From Mucilaginibacter daejeonensis (lineage in GTDB: Bacteria; Bacteroidota; Bacteroidia; Sphingobacteriales; Sphingobacteriaceae): a DNA stretch of 64,000 nucleotides. Below the pieces are notes generated by a model. It was not told the origin of the DNA, ran no database searches, and saw only the letters and a list, made by a program, of their open reading frames with translations. The stretch is taken from NCBI RefSeq assembly GCF_020783335.1, contig NZ_CP086068.1, forward strand, positions 3,720,001 through 3,784,000, in the 5' to 3' direction. Shown here in pieces: positions 16,872-25,547 of this stretch (position 1 is the stretch's first letter; each line of letters begins with the position of its first letter). The position numbers and the translations under genes were made by a program.

Positions 16872-18302
16872 ATGAAAAACGACGAGGAAGAAAAAAAAGG
16901 GATCACCTCCCGCCGCGACTTTTTAAAGACCGGTATGCTGGCCGCCGCCGGCTTCATGATCGTGCCCCGCTATGTATTAGGGGGCCGTGGTTACGTAGCC
17001 CCGAGTGACCGGCTGGTGATCGCCGGCGTAGGCGCAGGAGGCAAGGGTGAGACCGACATCAGCAATTTTTACAAAAGTGGCAAGGCCGAGATCGGTTACC
17101 TGTGCGATGTTGACGACCGCCGTGCGGCCAACATGGTCAAAAAGTTCCCGAAGGCTAAATATTACAAGGATTGGCGCGAGCTGTTCGACAAAGAGCATAA
17201 ACATATTGATGCGGTATCGGTGGCTACGCCCGATCATAACCATGCGATCATTACCTATCATGCTATGCAGCTGGGTAAGCATGTGTATGTTGAAAAACCG
17301 CTTACCCACGATATTTGGGAAGCCCGCATGCTTACCCAGGCCGCCAAAAAATATAAGGTGGTCACACAAATGGGTAATCAGGGTGCATCTAATGACGGTA
17401 CCCGGTTACTGTCGGAGTGGTACGATGCCGGTTTGATCGGCGATGTGCACACCGTGTATTGCTGGACCAACCGCCCCGTATGGCCGCAAGGCATTGCCTG
17501 GCCATCTACAGGCGGCAACATCCCTAAAGAACTGGACTGGGACCTTTGGCTGGGTACCGCACCCTACAAGCCTTATGTAGATAAACTGGTACCGTTCAAC
17601 TGGCGTGGTTGGTGGGATTATGGCACCGGTGCACTGGGCGATATGGGTTGCCACCTCATCGAGGCTCCGTTCCGCGTTCTTGACCTCAAATATGTCAAAT
17701 CAGTACAGTCGAGCGTGGGCAGCGTTTACGTTGATGAATTTAAAAAAGGCGTGTTCCCTGAAAGCTGCCCGCCATCGAGCCACGTTACCCTTACCTTCCC
17801 TAAGACCGGCAAAACGAAGGGCGACATCTCCCTGCACTGGATGGACGGCGGTATCCAGCCCGAACGCCCTGACGAGTTAGGCCCGAACGAAAAATGGGGC
17901 GGCGAAGAAGGCAACGGTACGCTGTTCATCGGCACCAAAGGAAAAATGTATGCCAGCACCTACTCTACCGCACCAACGCTTTTACCAAAATCGTTGACCG
18001 AGCAGGCCAAGGCTCCGCAAAAGTGGGCCCGTGTACCGGGCGGTTCCAACGGCCATTACACCCAATGGGTGGAGGCATGTTTGGCCGGCTATGGTAAACA
18101 GGAACTGAGCTCACCGTTCGAGGTGGCTGGTCCGCTTACGGAGGCCTTACTAATGGCCAACCTGGCCGTTAGGGGACATGACCTGCCGGGCGGGCAATTC
18201 AAATACGAATGGGACAACAGTGCCATGAAAGTGACCAATTTTGATGCAGTGAACCAGTACGTGAAGCGTAATTACCGCAGCGGCTGGGACCTGAAAGTAT
18301 AA
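16872..18302 (+). CDS. Gfo/Idh/MocA oxidoreductase, Tat-exported
   Basis: Protein of 476 residues with a twin-arginine signal (SRRDFLKTGMLAAAGFMIV, from about residue 13). The dinucleotide-binding fold begins LVIAGVGAGGKGETD, and the family lysine motif VEKPLTHD is present, so it should bind NAD(P) tightly and export it folded. The C-terminal domain has the WWDYGTGALGDMGCHLIE segment typical of the large Bacteroidota/Planctomycetes subgroup. In the recently described 3-keto-glycoside pathways such proteins oxidise or reduce glycosides at C3. It lies 19 bases behind the GMC gene. The exact substrate is unknown. Confidence 0.9.
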   Translation: MKNDEEEKKGITSRRDFLKTGMLAAAGFMIVPRYVLGGRGYVAPSDRLVIAGVGAGGKGETDISNFYKSGKAEIGYLCDVDDRRAANMVKKFPKAKYYKDWRELFDKEHKHIDAVSVATPDHNHAIITYHAMQLGKHVYVEKPLTHDIWEARMLTQAAKKYKVVTQMGNQGASNDGTRLLSEWYDAGLIGDVHTVYCWTNRPVWPQGIAWPSTGGNIPKELDWDLWLGTAPYKPYVDKLVPFNWRGWWDYGTGALGDMGCHLIEAPFRVLDLKYVKSVQSSVGSVYVDEFKKGVFPESCPPSSHVTLTFPKTGKTKGDISLHWMDGGIQPERPDELGPNEKWGGEEGNGTLFIGTKGKMYASTYSTAPTLLPKSLTEQAKAPQKWARVPGGSNGHYTQWVEACLAGYGKQELSSPFEVAGPLTEALLMANLAVRGHDLPGGQFKYEWDNSAMKVTNFDAVNQYVKRNYRSGWDLKV

Positions 18303-18335
18303 TGATCTATTGACCTGAATTATATCGATGATATT

Positions 18336-18908
18336 ATGGACAGAAGAGAAGCTATAAACCGCGTGGCCCTGTTGCTGGGCGGTACCGTGATCGGAGCCGA
18401 GTTCCTGCTATCGGGCTGCAAGCCCGGCGGATCAGTGAACACCGATGACCTTTTTGACCAGGACACCGTTGCCTTTTTGAACGAGGTTGCCGAAACCATT
18501 TTGCCACGTACCGAAACACCGGGCGCCAAAGCTGCCGATGTAGGCGGCTTTATGGCCAAGATGGTGCGTGACTGCTATGAGGAGGAAGACCAAAAAGTAT
18601 TCAAAAAAGGCGTTAATGAACTTAACGACGCCTGCAAAAAGAAATTTGACCGCAACTTTATGGAGGCGGAGCCTGACCAGCGTACCCAACTGCTGATCGA
18701 CCTGGACAAGGAACAGGCTGCCTACAGCAAAAAGAAGGAGAAAGATGCTCCTAACCATTATTTCACCATGATCAAGCAGCTGACGCTGTTCGGTTATTTT
18801 ACCTCTGAGATAGGTTGCACCAAGGCACAACGTTACCTGCCGGTGCCGAGCAAATACAACGGTGATTACCCGTACCGTAAAGGCGATAAGGCCTGGGCAC
18901 TCGCTTAA
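18336..18908 (+). CDS. Gluconate 2-dehydrogenase subunit 3-like small subunit
   Basis: Protein of 190 residues of the Pfam 'gluconate 2-dehydrogenase subunit 3' family. The N-terminus MDRREAINRVALLLGGTVIG is Tat-like and is followed by a lipobox-like LLSGC (about residues 24-28), suggesting export and perhaps lipid anchoring. The family signature AFLNEVAETILPRTETPGA and the C-terminal TLFGYFTSEIGCTKAQRYL are present. In three-part FAD dehydrogenases this subunit binds and escorts the GMC catalytic subunit to the periplasm. Here it lies two genes downstream of the large subunit, with a Gfo/Idh/MocA gene inserted between them. Confidence 0.9.
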   Translation: MDRREAINRVALLLGGTVIGAEFLLSGCKPGGSVNTDDLFDQDTVAFLNEVAETILPRTETPGAKAADVGGFMAKMVRDCYEEEDQKVFKKGVNELNDACKKKFDRNFMEAEPDQRTQLLIDLDKEQAAYSKKKEKDAPNHYFTMIKQLTLFGYFTSEIGCTKAQRYLPVPSKYNGDYPYRKGDKAWALA

Positions 18909-18925
18909 AGGATATACATCTGCTT

Positions 18926-20077
18926 ATGAAGTTAAAGTTAGGAATGATCGGCGGCGGTCAAGGTGCCTTTATAGGTGCCGTACACCGTATCGCCTCCCGT
19001 ATAGATGATGAGTATGAACTGGTATGCGGTGCGTTCAGCAGCAATGCCGAACGTTCAAAGGCCAGCGGTGCAGCACTGGGCATCAGTGATGAACGCGTTT
19101 ATGGCACTTACCAGGAGCTGATCGAAAAAGAACAACAACTGCCCGAAGATATTCGTGTGCAGGTGATCAGCATCGTTACCCCTAATCACGTACATTTTGA
19201 ACCAGCCAAACTGGCGCTGCAAAGTGGCTTCCATGTGGTATTGGATAAACCCATGACGCTGACACTACAGCAGGCCAAAGAATTGCGCGACGTGGCGAAA
19301 AGCAGCGGCAAGTTACTTTGCCTTACTCACACTTATACCGGCTACCCAATGGTGAAACAAGCCAGGGAGCTGGTGGCCGCAGGCCATATAGGCCAGGTGC
19401 GTAAAGTATATGCCCAATATCCACAGGGATGGTTGAGCACCTTTGCCGAGGGCGATGATAACAAGCAGGCCTCATGGCGCACCGACCCATCGCAAAGCGG
19501 CATTGCCGGAGCTATGGGCGACATTGGTACCCATGCGTTTAACCTGACCGAATATGTGAGCGGCCTGCAGGTAAGCCACCTGTGTGCTGATATCAATACC
19601 GTGGTGCCCGGCCGTAAACTGGATGATGATGGTGCCGTACTACTCCGCTTTGACAGTGGTGCGAGCGGCGTGATCACTGCCACACAAATAGCTGCTGGTG
19701 CCGAGAACAATGTGAAGATCAGTGTTTACGGTGACAAAGGCGGCCTCGAATGGCAACAGGACGATGCCAACTCGCTGATCGTGCGTTACCTGGACAAGCC
19801 TGCGGAGATATGGCGTACCGGCGGTGGGTATACATCAGCCACGGCTCAGTTCAATACCCGTACCCCATCGGGTCATCCCGAAGGTTACCTGGAAGCCTTT
19901 GCTAACCTGTACCGCAACTTTGCGCTTACCGTGAAAGCAAAGGAGCAAAAGGAAGAACCTACCGCTGCAATGCTCGACTTCCCTGGTGTGGAAGAAGGCG
20001 TACGCGGCATGGCCTTCATCGAGAATGTGATCGCCTCTGGCCGATCTGAACAAAAGTGGACACCATTTACCATCTAA
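18926..20077 (+). CDS. Gfo/Idh/MocA oxidoreductase, cytoplasmic
   Basis: Protein of 383 residues that starts directly with the nucleotide-binding motif LGMIGGGQGAFIGAVHRIA and has no export signal, in contrast to the Gfo protein at 16872. The family motif appears as VVLDKPMTLT (D-K-P), and the active-site region is SGIAGAMGDIGTHAFNLTEY with the usual Asp and His. It probably performs an NAD(P)-dependent sugar oxidation or reduction in the cytoplasm, for instance reducing an imported 3-keto-sugar back to the parent sugar. It is separated by 17 bases from the small-subunit gene and by 3 from the next gene, with which it may be translationally coupled. Confidence 0.9.
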   Translation: MKLKLGMIGGGQGAFIGAVHRIASRIDDEYELVCGAFSSNAERSKASGAALGISDERVYGTYQELIEKEQQLPEDIRVQVISIVTPNHVHFEPAKLALQSGFHVVLDKPMTLTLQQAKELRDVAKSSGKLLCLTHTYTGYPMVKQARELVAAGHIGQVRKVYAQYPQGWLSTFAEGDDNKQASWRTDPSQSGIAGAMGDIGTHAFNLTEYVSGLQVSHLCADINTVVPGRKLDDDGAVLLRFDSGASGVITATQIAAGAENNVKISVYGDKGGLEWQQDDANSLIVRYLDKPAEIWRTGGGYTSATAQFNTRTPSGHPEGYLEAFANLYRNFALTVKAKEQKEEPTAAMLDFPGVEEGVRGMAFIENVIASGRSEQKWTPFTI

Positions 20078-20080
20078 CCT

Positions 20081-21133
20081 ATGTTGACCATTAAAGGACC
20101 AGCCATATTCATAGCCCAATTCATAAGCGATAAAGCTCCGTTCAACGATCTAAGGTCCATTGCGCAATGGGCAGCAGGTTTGGGCTACAAAGGCCTGCAA
20201 CTCCCTACCGGTGATCCGCGCTTCATCGACTTACAGAAAGCGGCCGAAAGCAAGGATTACGCCGACGAGATCAAAGGCATCGTGAATGAGGCCGGTTTGG
20301 AGATAACCGAACTATCGACCCATACACAAGGTCAATTAGTGGCCGTTAACCCGATCTATAACGAACTATTTAACGCTTTTGCTCCTCAGCATCTGCATAA
20401 CGACCCTAAAGCACGCCAGGAATGGGCCGTGCAACAGGTCAAGTATGCCGCCAAAGCATCGCAGAACCTTGGCCTTAAAGCCAGCGTGACCTTTAGTGGT
20501 GCATTGGCCTGGCCTTTCATTTACCCGTGGCCGCAACGCCCCGCCGACCTGGTGAAAGAAGCTTTTGACGAGTTGGGCCGCCGTTGGACACCCATCCTTG
20601 ATGTATACGAGGAATGCGGTATCGATTTGTGTTACGAACTGCACCCTGGCGAGGACCTGCACGACGGTATCACTTATGAGATGTTCCTGGACCGGGTAGG
20701 CCAGCACCAGCGGGCCAACCTGCTGTTCGACCCATCACACTATGTGCTGCAATGCCTCGATTACCTGGACCATATCGATATCTACCATGAACGCATCAAG
20801 ATGATGCACGTGAAGGATGCCGAATTTAACCCTACCGGGCGCCAGGGCGTTTACGGTGGCTACCAGAATTGGATTGATCGTGCTGGGCGCTTCCGTTCAC
20901 TGGGTGATGGCCAGGTGGACTTCAAAGCCATTTTCAGCAAGATGGCTCAATATGATTTCCCTGGGTGGGCCGTGCTGGAATGGGAATGTGCCCTCAAGCA
21001 CCCGGAAGACGGTGCCCGCGAAGGCGCCAAATTCATTGCCGACCACATCATCCACGTGACCGACCACGTATTTGACGATTTTGCCTCATCAGGCACTGAC
21101 ACCTCGATCAATAAAAAAATATTAGGACTATAA
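20081..21133 (+). CDS. Sugar phosphate isomerase/epimerase-like TIM barrel, cytoplasmic
   Basis: Protein of 350 residues of the xylose-isomerase-like AP_endonuc_2 superfamily. Metal ligands are visible in order: CYELHPGED, FDPSHYVLQCLDYLDH, MMHVKDAEF and the C-terminal VLEWECALKHPEDG. There is no signal peptide. It follows the cytoplasmic Gfo gene by 3 bases, which suggests that the two act on the same ketosugar. Likely reactions are isomerisation or epimerisation of a keto-sugar, or hydration of a keto-glycal as reported for relatives in 3-keto-glycoside pathways. Which of these applies cannot be decided from sequence. Confidence 0.88.
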   Translation: MLTIKGPAIFIAQFISDKAPFNDLRSIAQWAAGLGYKGLQLPTGDPRFIDLQKAAESKDYADEIKGIVNEAGLEITELSTHTQGQLVAVNPIYNELFNAFAPQHLHNDPKARQEWAVQQVKYAAKASQNLGLKASVTFSGALAWPFIYPWPQRPADLVKEAFDELGRRWTPILDVYEECGIDLCYELHPGEDLHDGITYEMFLDRVGQHQRANLLFDPSHYVLQCLDYLDHIDIYHERIKMMHVKDAEFNPTGRQGVYGGYQNWIDRAGRFRSLGDGQVDFKAIFSKMAQYDFPGWAVLEWECALKHPEDGAREGAKFIADHIIHVTDHVFDDFASSGTDTSINKKILGL

Positions 21134-21143
21134 CCTACCGACC

Positions 21144-21593
21144 ATGAAAAAGACACTCATCATACTCTCTGTTACCGCTACCTGCCTGTTCGCGGCGGCC
21201 TGCGGCGGCTCGCAAAAAGAAGACAAGATCAGCACCGATACCACCATCGCCACTGATCAGAACGCGGTGGCCCAAAACCCGAACGCCGCGCAAGATACCA
21301 CCGGCAGCATAGGTACCGAGAACACGGCCACCAGCGTGGCCACCAAGTCTAAGGGTGCCAATTTGATCGCCTCGTCAGACTGTTTGAGCTGCCACAAAGA
21401 GCACGATAAATTAGTGGGCCCATCATACGCCGAGATAGCGGCCAAATACAAAAAGGATGATATTGACAAACTGGCCGATAAGATCATTAAAGGTGGCTCG
21501 GGCAGCTTTGGCGATGTGCCCATGTCGCCCCACCCTGCTTTAAGCGCCGATGACGCCAAGGAAATGGTTAAATACATACTGACCGTTAAATAG
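21144..21593 (+). CDS. Lipoprotein cytochrome c (class I)
   Basis: Protein of 149 residues. A signal peptide with lipobox FAAAC puts the lipidated cysteine at residue 20. A polar Thr/Ala/Asn linker (about 25-75) leads to one c-type heme domain with CLSCH (Cys80, Cys83, His84) and the probable distal ligand Met127 in GDVPMSPH. This is a single-heme electron acceptor tethered to a membrane on the periplasmic side. Encoded with the GMC large subunit and subunit 3, it completes the three-component dehydrogenase set and should take electrons from the FAD enzyme to the respiratory chain. Confidence 0.92.
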   Translation: MKKTLIILSVTATCLFAAACGGSQKEDKISTDTTIATDQNAVAQNPNAAQDTTGSIGTENTATSVATKSKGANLIASSDCLSCHKEHDKLVGPSYAEIAAKYKKDDIDKLADKIIKGGSGSFGDVPMSPHPALSADDAKEMVKYILTVK

Positions 21594-21599
21594 CAGCTT

Positions 21600-22856
21600 A
21601 TGAACACAAGGATCAAGATCCAGTTATCGACCATGATGTTCCTGGAGTTCTTTATCTGGGGCGCATGGTTCGTTACGCTTGGCACCTACCTGCTTAAAGG
21701 ACTTAACACCAATGCAACCGAGGTGGGTGTGGCCTATCTCACGCAATCAATAGGCGCGATAGTTGCACCTTTCATTGTTGGGTTGATCGCCGATAAATAC
21801 TTTTCGGCACAAAAGATATTAGGCGTACTACACATCGTGGGTGCGGTCATGTTATGGTGCTGCTCTACCGCACCTGACTTTGGTGCGTTCTACCCCTACG
21901 TATTGGCCTACATGATCATTTACATGCCAACGCTGGCTCTGGTCAATTCTATTTCGTTCAGGCAAATGACCGACCCAAGCAAAGAGTTCCCTCCTATCAG
22001 GGTATTGGGTACTTTGGGCTGGATCGTAGCCGGCTTCGCTATTGGCTGGTTAGGTTGGGAACAAAGTGGCACGTTGGATCTGACCTTCAAGACCGCTGCT
22101 GCCGCATCATTGGTGCTTGGCCTATTCAGCTTCACACTACCTGCCACACCACCGCTTAAAAAAGGAAGCGCTACCTCAGTACGCGATATTTTAGGACTGG
22201 ATGCCATCGGCCTTTTAAAAGACCGTTCGTACCTGGTATTCTTTTTAGCATCGGTGGCCATTTGCGTACCGTTGGCATTTTATTACAACTTCACCAACCC
22301 GTTCCTGAACGAAACAGGCATGGAAGGTGCCGCCGGCAAGCAAGCTTTCGGGCAGGTGTCAGAACTGGTGTTCATGGCGCTGATGCCACTTTTCTTTAAA
22401 AGATTGGGCGTCAAAAAGATGCTGGCTGTGGGTATGCTGGCCTGGGTGCTACGTTATGTGATGTTCGCTTACGGTAATATCGAGACCAATTACTGGATGC
22501 TGATCGCGGGTATCGTACTGCATGGCATTTGTTATGATTTCTTCTTTGTTACGGGTCAGATCTACACTGATGAACTGGCTGGCGAAAAATTTAAAAGCGC
22601 GGCACAGGGCTTTATCACGCTGGCCACTTATGGTGTGGGTATGCTGGTAGGTTTCGTCATGTCGGGTCCTATCGTTGATGCACACAAGACCGCCACAGGC
22701 CACAACTGGCAACAGATCTGGATGATCCCGGCAGCCATTGCGGCAGTGGTTCTGATCCTGTTCCTGTTGTTGTTCAAGGACCGCAACAAAGCCGGACAAT
22801 TGGCCACTGATACTGAGCTACCACGCAACCTGAACGCTACACCCGACCCTTTATAA
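21600..22856 (+). CDS. MFS transporter, nucleoside:H+ symporter (NupG-like) family
   Basis: Protein of 418 residues with about 12 hydrophobic segments. The N-terminus (IQLSTMMFLEFFIWGAWFVT) is the hallmark of the NupG/XapB nucleoside permease family, and GLIADKYFSAQKILG is the typical loop 2-3. In Bacteroidota, members of this family are often embedded in sugar catabolic operons rather than nucleoside ones. By context the likely cargo is the sugar or 3-keto-sugar produced in the periplasm. The start is 6 bases after the cytochrome gene, with no other candidate start nearby. Nucleoside transport remains possible. Confidence 0.88.
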   Translation: MNTRIKIQLSTMMFLEFFIWGAWFVTLGTYLLKGLNTNATEVGVAYLTQSIGAIVAPFIVGLIADKYFSAQKILGVLHIVGAVMLWCCSTAPDFGAFYPYVLAYMIIYMPTLALVNSISFRQMTDPSKEFPPIRVLGTLGWIVAGFAIGWLGWEQSGTLDLTFKTAAAASLVLGLFSFTLPATPPLKKGSATSVRDILGLDAIGLLKDRSYLVFFLASVAICVPLAFYYNFTNPFLNETGMEGAAGKQAFGQVSELVFMALMPLFFKRLGVKKMLAVGMLAWVLRYVMFAYGNIETNYWMLIAGIVLHGICYDFFFVTGQIYTDELAGEKFKSAAQGFITLATYGVGMLVGFVMSGPIVDAHKTATGHNWQQIWMIPAAIAAVVLILFLLLFKDRNKAGQLATDTELPRNLNATPDPL

Positions 22857-22891
22857 TTAAACTATTTTACTTAGATCCCCTCTCAATTAAT

Positions 22892-23776
22892 ATGAGCACC
22901 GACCGCAGATCAGCCATCAAGAACATAGTTGCCGGTACAGCGGCACTATCCGCTACCGGCATGCTGGGTAACATAAATGCTATGGCCACTTCAACCGAAC
23001 AGAATACCGCCCTCAAAGGCAACATCAACCACTCAGCCTGTCGCTGGTGCTACCAGGATATCCCACTCGAAACACTTTGCGCCGAAGGCAAAAAATTAGG
23101 TCTTACGGGTATCGACCTGGTCGGTCCGCGCGAATGGGACACGCTTAAAAAGTACGGTTTGCACTCATCCATGTGTAACGGTGCCGAGATCAACCTGGTA
23201 GATGGTTTTAACGATAAAAAGTTCCATGCCACGCTGATCAAGCAATACAGCGAGATGATCCCGCTGGTGGCTAAGGCCGGTTATACCAATCTGATCTGCT
23301 TCAGCGGCAACAAACGCAACAAAAGTGATGAGGAAGGCTGGCAAAACTGTGTGGATGGCCTAAAGCAACTGATGCCATTGGCCGAAAAGCACAAAGTGGT
23401 GCTGGTGATGGAGTTGCTGAACAGCAAGCTGAATCATAAAGATTACCAGGCCGACCGTACCTGGTGGGGTGCGGAACTTTGTAAAAAACTAGGCTCTGAG
23501 AATTTCAAATTGCTTTATGATATCTATCACATGCAGATAGATGAGGGCGATGTGATCACCAACATTAAAGATTTCCACCCATACATAGCACATTATCATA
23601 CTGGTGGCGTACCCGGCAGGCACGAGATAGATGAGACACAGGAATTATTTTACCCGGCGATCATGCGTGCCATACTGACCACAGGTTATAAAGGCTTCGT
23701 TGCACAGGAGTTCGTTCCTACCGCGAAGGATAAATTGAGTTCATTAAAAAAATGTATACAGATCTGTGATGTATAA
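22892..23776 (+). CDS. Hydroxypyruvate isomerase-like TIM barrel, exported
   Basis: Protein of 294 residues. The N-terminus MSTDRRSAIKNIVAGTAALSA has a twin-arginine-like signal, so this enzyme is probably exported. The body matches the hydroxypyruvate isomerase (Hyi) branch of the xylose-isomerase-like barrels: CRWCYQDIPLETLC, the metal-ligand segments VLVMELLNSKLNHKDYQ and LLYDIYHMQIDEGDV, AHYHTGGVPGRHEIDETQE, and the terminal VAQEFVPT. True Hyi enzymes are cytoplasmic, so the exported form probably acts on a ketosugar or enediol in the periplasm. It is 35 bases after the transporter and 27 before the next barrel gene. Confidence 0.87.
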   Translation: MSTDRRSAIKNIVAGTAALSATGMLGNINAMATSTEQNTALKGNINHSACRWCYQDIPLETLCAEGKKLGLTGIDLVGPREWDTLKKYGLHSSMCNGAEINLVDGFNDKKFHATLIKQYSEMIPLVAKAGYTNLICFSGNKRNKSDEEGWQNCVDGLKQLMPLAEKHKVVLVMELLNSKLNHKDYQADRTWWGAELCKKLGSENFKLLYDIYHMQIDEGDVITNIKDFHPYIAHYHTGGVPGRHEIDETQELFYPAIMRAILTTGYKGFVAQEFVPTAKDKLSSLKKCIQICDV

Positions 23777-23803
23777 GCATCCCTGACCAAATTACCGTCG
23801 AAC

Positions 23804-24676
23804 ATGACCAACAGAAGAACATTTATATTACAGGCAGGATTGGTAGGCGCGGGCCTGGCCATACTGCCCAAATTGCTTATGGCAAAAGGCAATAACGTGG
23901 CCGGACTGCAGTTGTACACCCTGCGCCAGCAATTACCTGCTGATGTTAAAGGCGTGATCGCCAAAGTGGCTCAGGCCGGTTACAAAGAGGTAGAGGTTTA
24001 TGGCTACAGCAAAGCCAAAGGCTTTTGGGGCCTTACCCCTGCCGAGTTCAAAGCTTTAATTGATCAGCATGGCCTAAAGTCGCCGAGCGGCCATTACGGC
24101 ATGGACCAACTGCTGGAGACCGGCAGCCCTGATGAGGTGAACGATGCCATTGAAGCGGCAAAAGTATTGGGCCATACCTACGTGACCATGCCTTACATCA
24201 ATGCTAAATACCGCAAAACCGCAGCCGACATCAAGAACATCGTAGAGAAGGTTAACATTGCCGCTGCCCACATCAAAAAGGCCGGATTGAAGATGGCCTA
24301 CCATAACCATGATTTTGAACTGATCCCGGTAGAAGGTGTGACCTTGTATGAATCACTATTAAAAGGCACTAAGCCCGGAATGGTAGATTTTGAGATGGAC
24401 CTTTACTGGGTGGTACGTGCCGGCCATGACCCTGTGAAATGGTTCGAGCGTTTCCCTGGCCGTTTTACTATGGTACACGTAAAGGATATGGATAAGCAAG
24501 ATAACAAACTGAACACCGAGGTGGGTTCGGGCGCTGTTAACTTTAAAGCCATTTTTGCTAAAGCCAAGGTGGCAGGCATCAAACACTACATTGTTGAGCA
24601 AGAGAACTTCAAGATAGACCCGTTCGTGAGCATCACCCAAAGCTGCCGTTATTTATTAGATAAATTGTTGAGCTAA
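23804..24676 (+). CDS. Sugar phosphate isomerase/epimerase-like TIM barrel, exported
   Basis: Protein of 290 residues with a short Tat-like signal (MTNRRTFILQAGLVGAGLAI). Superfamily metal-ligand motifs are in order: KMAYHNHDFELIP, VDFEMDLYWVVRAGHDP, FTMVHVKDMDK and HYIVEQENF. It is closely similar in layout to the barrel at 32904-33773 in the facing operon (YHNH.FE, ...LY/LDILWV...G.DP, H.KD). In 3-keto-glycoside pathways, exported barrels of this type sit beside DUF1080 proteins and are candidates for hydratase or isomerase steps. The DUF1080 gene follows after 11 bases. Confidence 0.88.
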   Translation: MTNRRTFILQAGLVGAGLAILPKLLMAKGNNVAGLQLYTLRQQLPADVKGVIAKVAQAGYKEVEVYGYSKAKGFWGLTPAEFKALIDQHGLKSPSGHYGMDQLLETGSPDEVNDAIEAAKVLGHTYVTMPYINAKYRKTAADIKNIVEKVNIAAAHIKKAGLKMAYHNHDFELIPVEGVTLYESLLKGTKPGMVDFEMDLYWVVRAGHDPVKWFERFPGRFTMVHVKDMDKQDNKLNTEVGSGAVNFKAIFAKAKVAGIKHYIVEQENFKIDPFVSITQSCRYLLDKLLS

Positions 24677-24687
24677 GCCTTATAGAT

Positions 24688-25473
24688 ATGAAGCACACAA
24701 GATCTTTTTTACTAAGCGTTGCAGCTATGGCTCTTTACGTAAATGCCGAGGCACAGCAAAATGCGAAACCTCAGGACACCGAAACCTGGACACCTGTGCC
24801 TGCCAAAGTAAATGTGGGCAAGGCACATGCCATGGTGGCCCCTCCATCTGATGCTGTGATCCTTTTCAACGGCAAGGGTTTGGATGAGTGGGTATCCAAC
24901 GCCGACCGCAACAAACCTGCCGACTGGAAGGTTGATGGCGATGCATTAGTGGTGAATAAGCAGGCCGGCAACATCGAGACCAAGCGCATGTTCGGTAGTT
25001 ACCAATTGCATTTGGAGTGGAAGATACCGGCAAACATTACCGGCGAAGGGCAAGCACGCGGCAACAGCGGTGTGTTCCTGGCCTCGTTAGGTAAAGGCGA
25101 TCCGGGGTATGAGTTGCAGATCGTAGACTCATATGATAATAAGACCTACGTGAACGGAATGGCCGGCAGTATCTACAAGCAATTCGCACCGTTGGTGAAT
25201 CCGTCGCGCGAGCCCGGTCAATGGCAAACCTATGATGTGATCTGGAACGCTCCTGAATTTGAGGAAAGCGGCACCGTGAAACGCCCGGCCACAGTGACCG
25301 TGATCTGGAACGGTGTGATCGTTCAGAACAATACTACCCTGATGGGCCCCACACAGTACATTGGCAAACCTTCGTACTCGGTAAAACATGGCAAGGCGCC
25401 TATCAAATTACAGGCTCATGGCGATAAAAGCGAACCGATCAGCTTCCGCAACATTTGGATCAGGGAGTTGTAA
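24688..25473 (+). CDS. DUF1080 / 3-keto-disaccharide hydrolase domain protein, secreted
   Basis: Protein of 261 residues with a Sec signal peptide (to about residue 22, NAEAQ). The rest is one concanavalin-like beta-sandwich of Pfam '3-keto-disaccharide hydrolase' (DUF1080): ILFNGKGLDEW, the substrate-face strand GNSGVFLASLGKGDPGYELQ with IVDSY, and the terminal KLQAHGDKSEPISFRNIWI. Family members cleave glycosidic bonds in substrates already oxidised at C3, by hydrolysis or elimination. Placed last in an operon that begins with a C3-type dehydrogenase, it is the likely bond-breaking enzyme. A strong terminator follows at once. Confidence 0.9.
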   Translation: MKHTRSFLLSVAAMALYVNAEAQQNAKPQDTETWTPVPAKVNVGKAHAMVAPPSDAVILFNGKGLDEWVSNADRNKPADWKVDGDALVVNKQAGNIETKRMFGSYQLHLEWKIPANITGEGQARGNSGVFLASLGKGDPGYELQIVDSYDNKTYVNGMAGSIYKQFAPLVNPSREPGQWQTYDVIWNAPEFEESGTVKRPATVTVIWNGVIVQNNTTLMGPTQYIGKPSYSVKHGKAPIKLQAHGDKSEPISFRNIWIREL

Positions 25474-25490
25474 TCGCTTGATCTGACTAT

Positions 25491-25535
25491 AAAGAGAAAA
25501 GGCCGGAGGTTAATAACATCCGGCCTTTTCTCTTT
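25491..25535. terminator. Bidirectional Rho-independent terminator
   Basis: Seventeen-base arms 25491-25507 and 25519-25535 are perfectly complementary around an 11-base loop, with A-rich and T-rich flanks. It separates the convergent DUF1080 and Gfo/Idh/MocA genes. Confidence 0.9.
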
Positions 25536-25547
25536 TATCAATACTGG

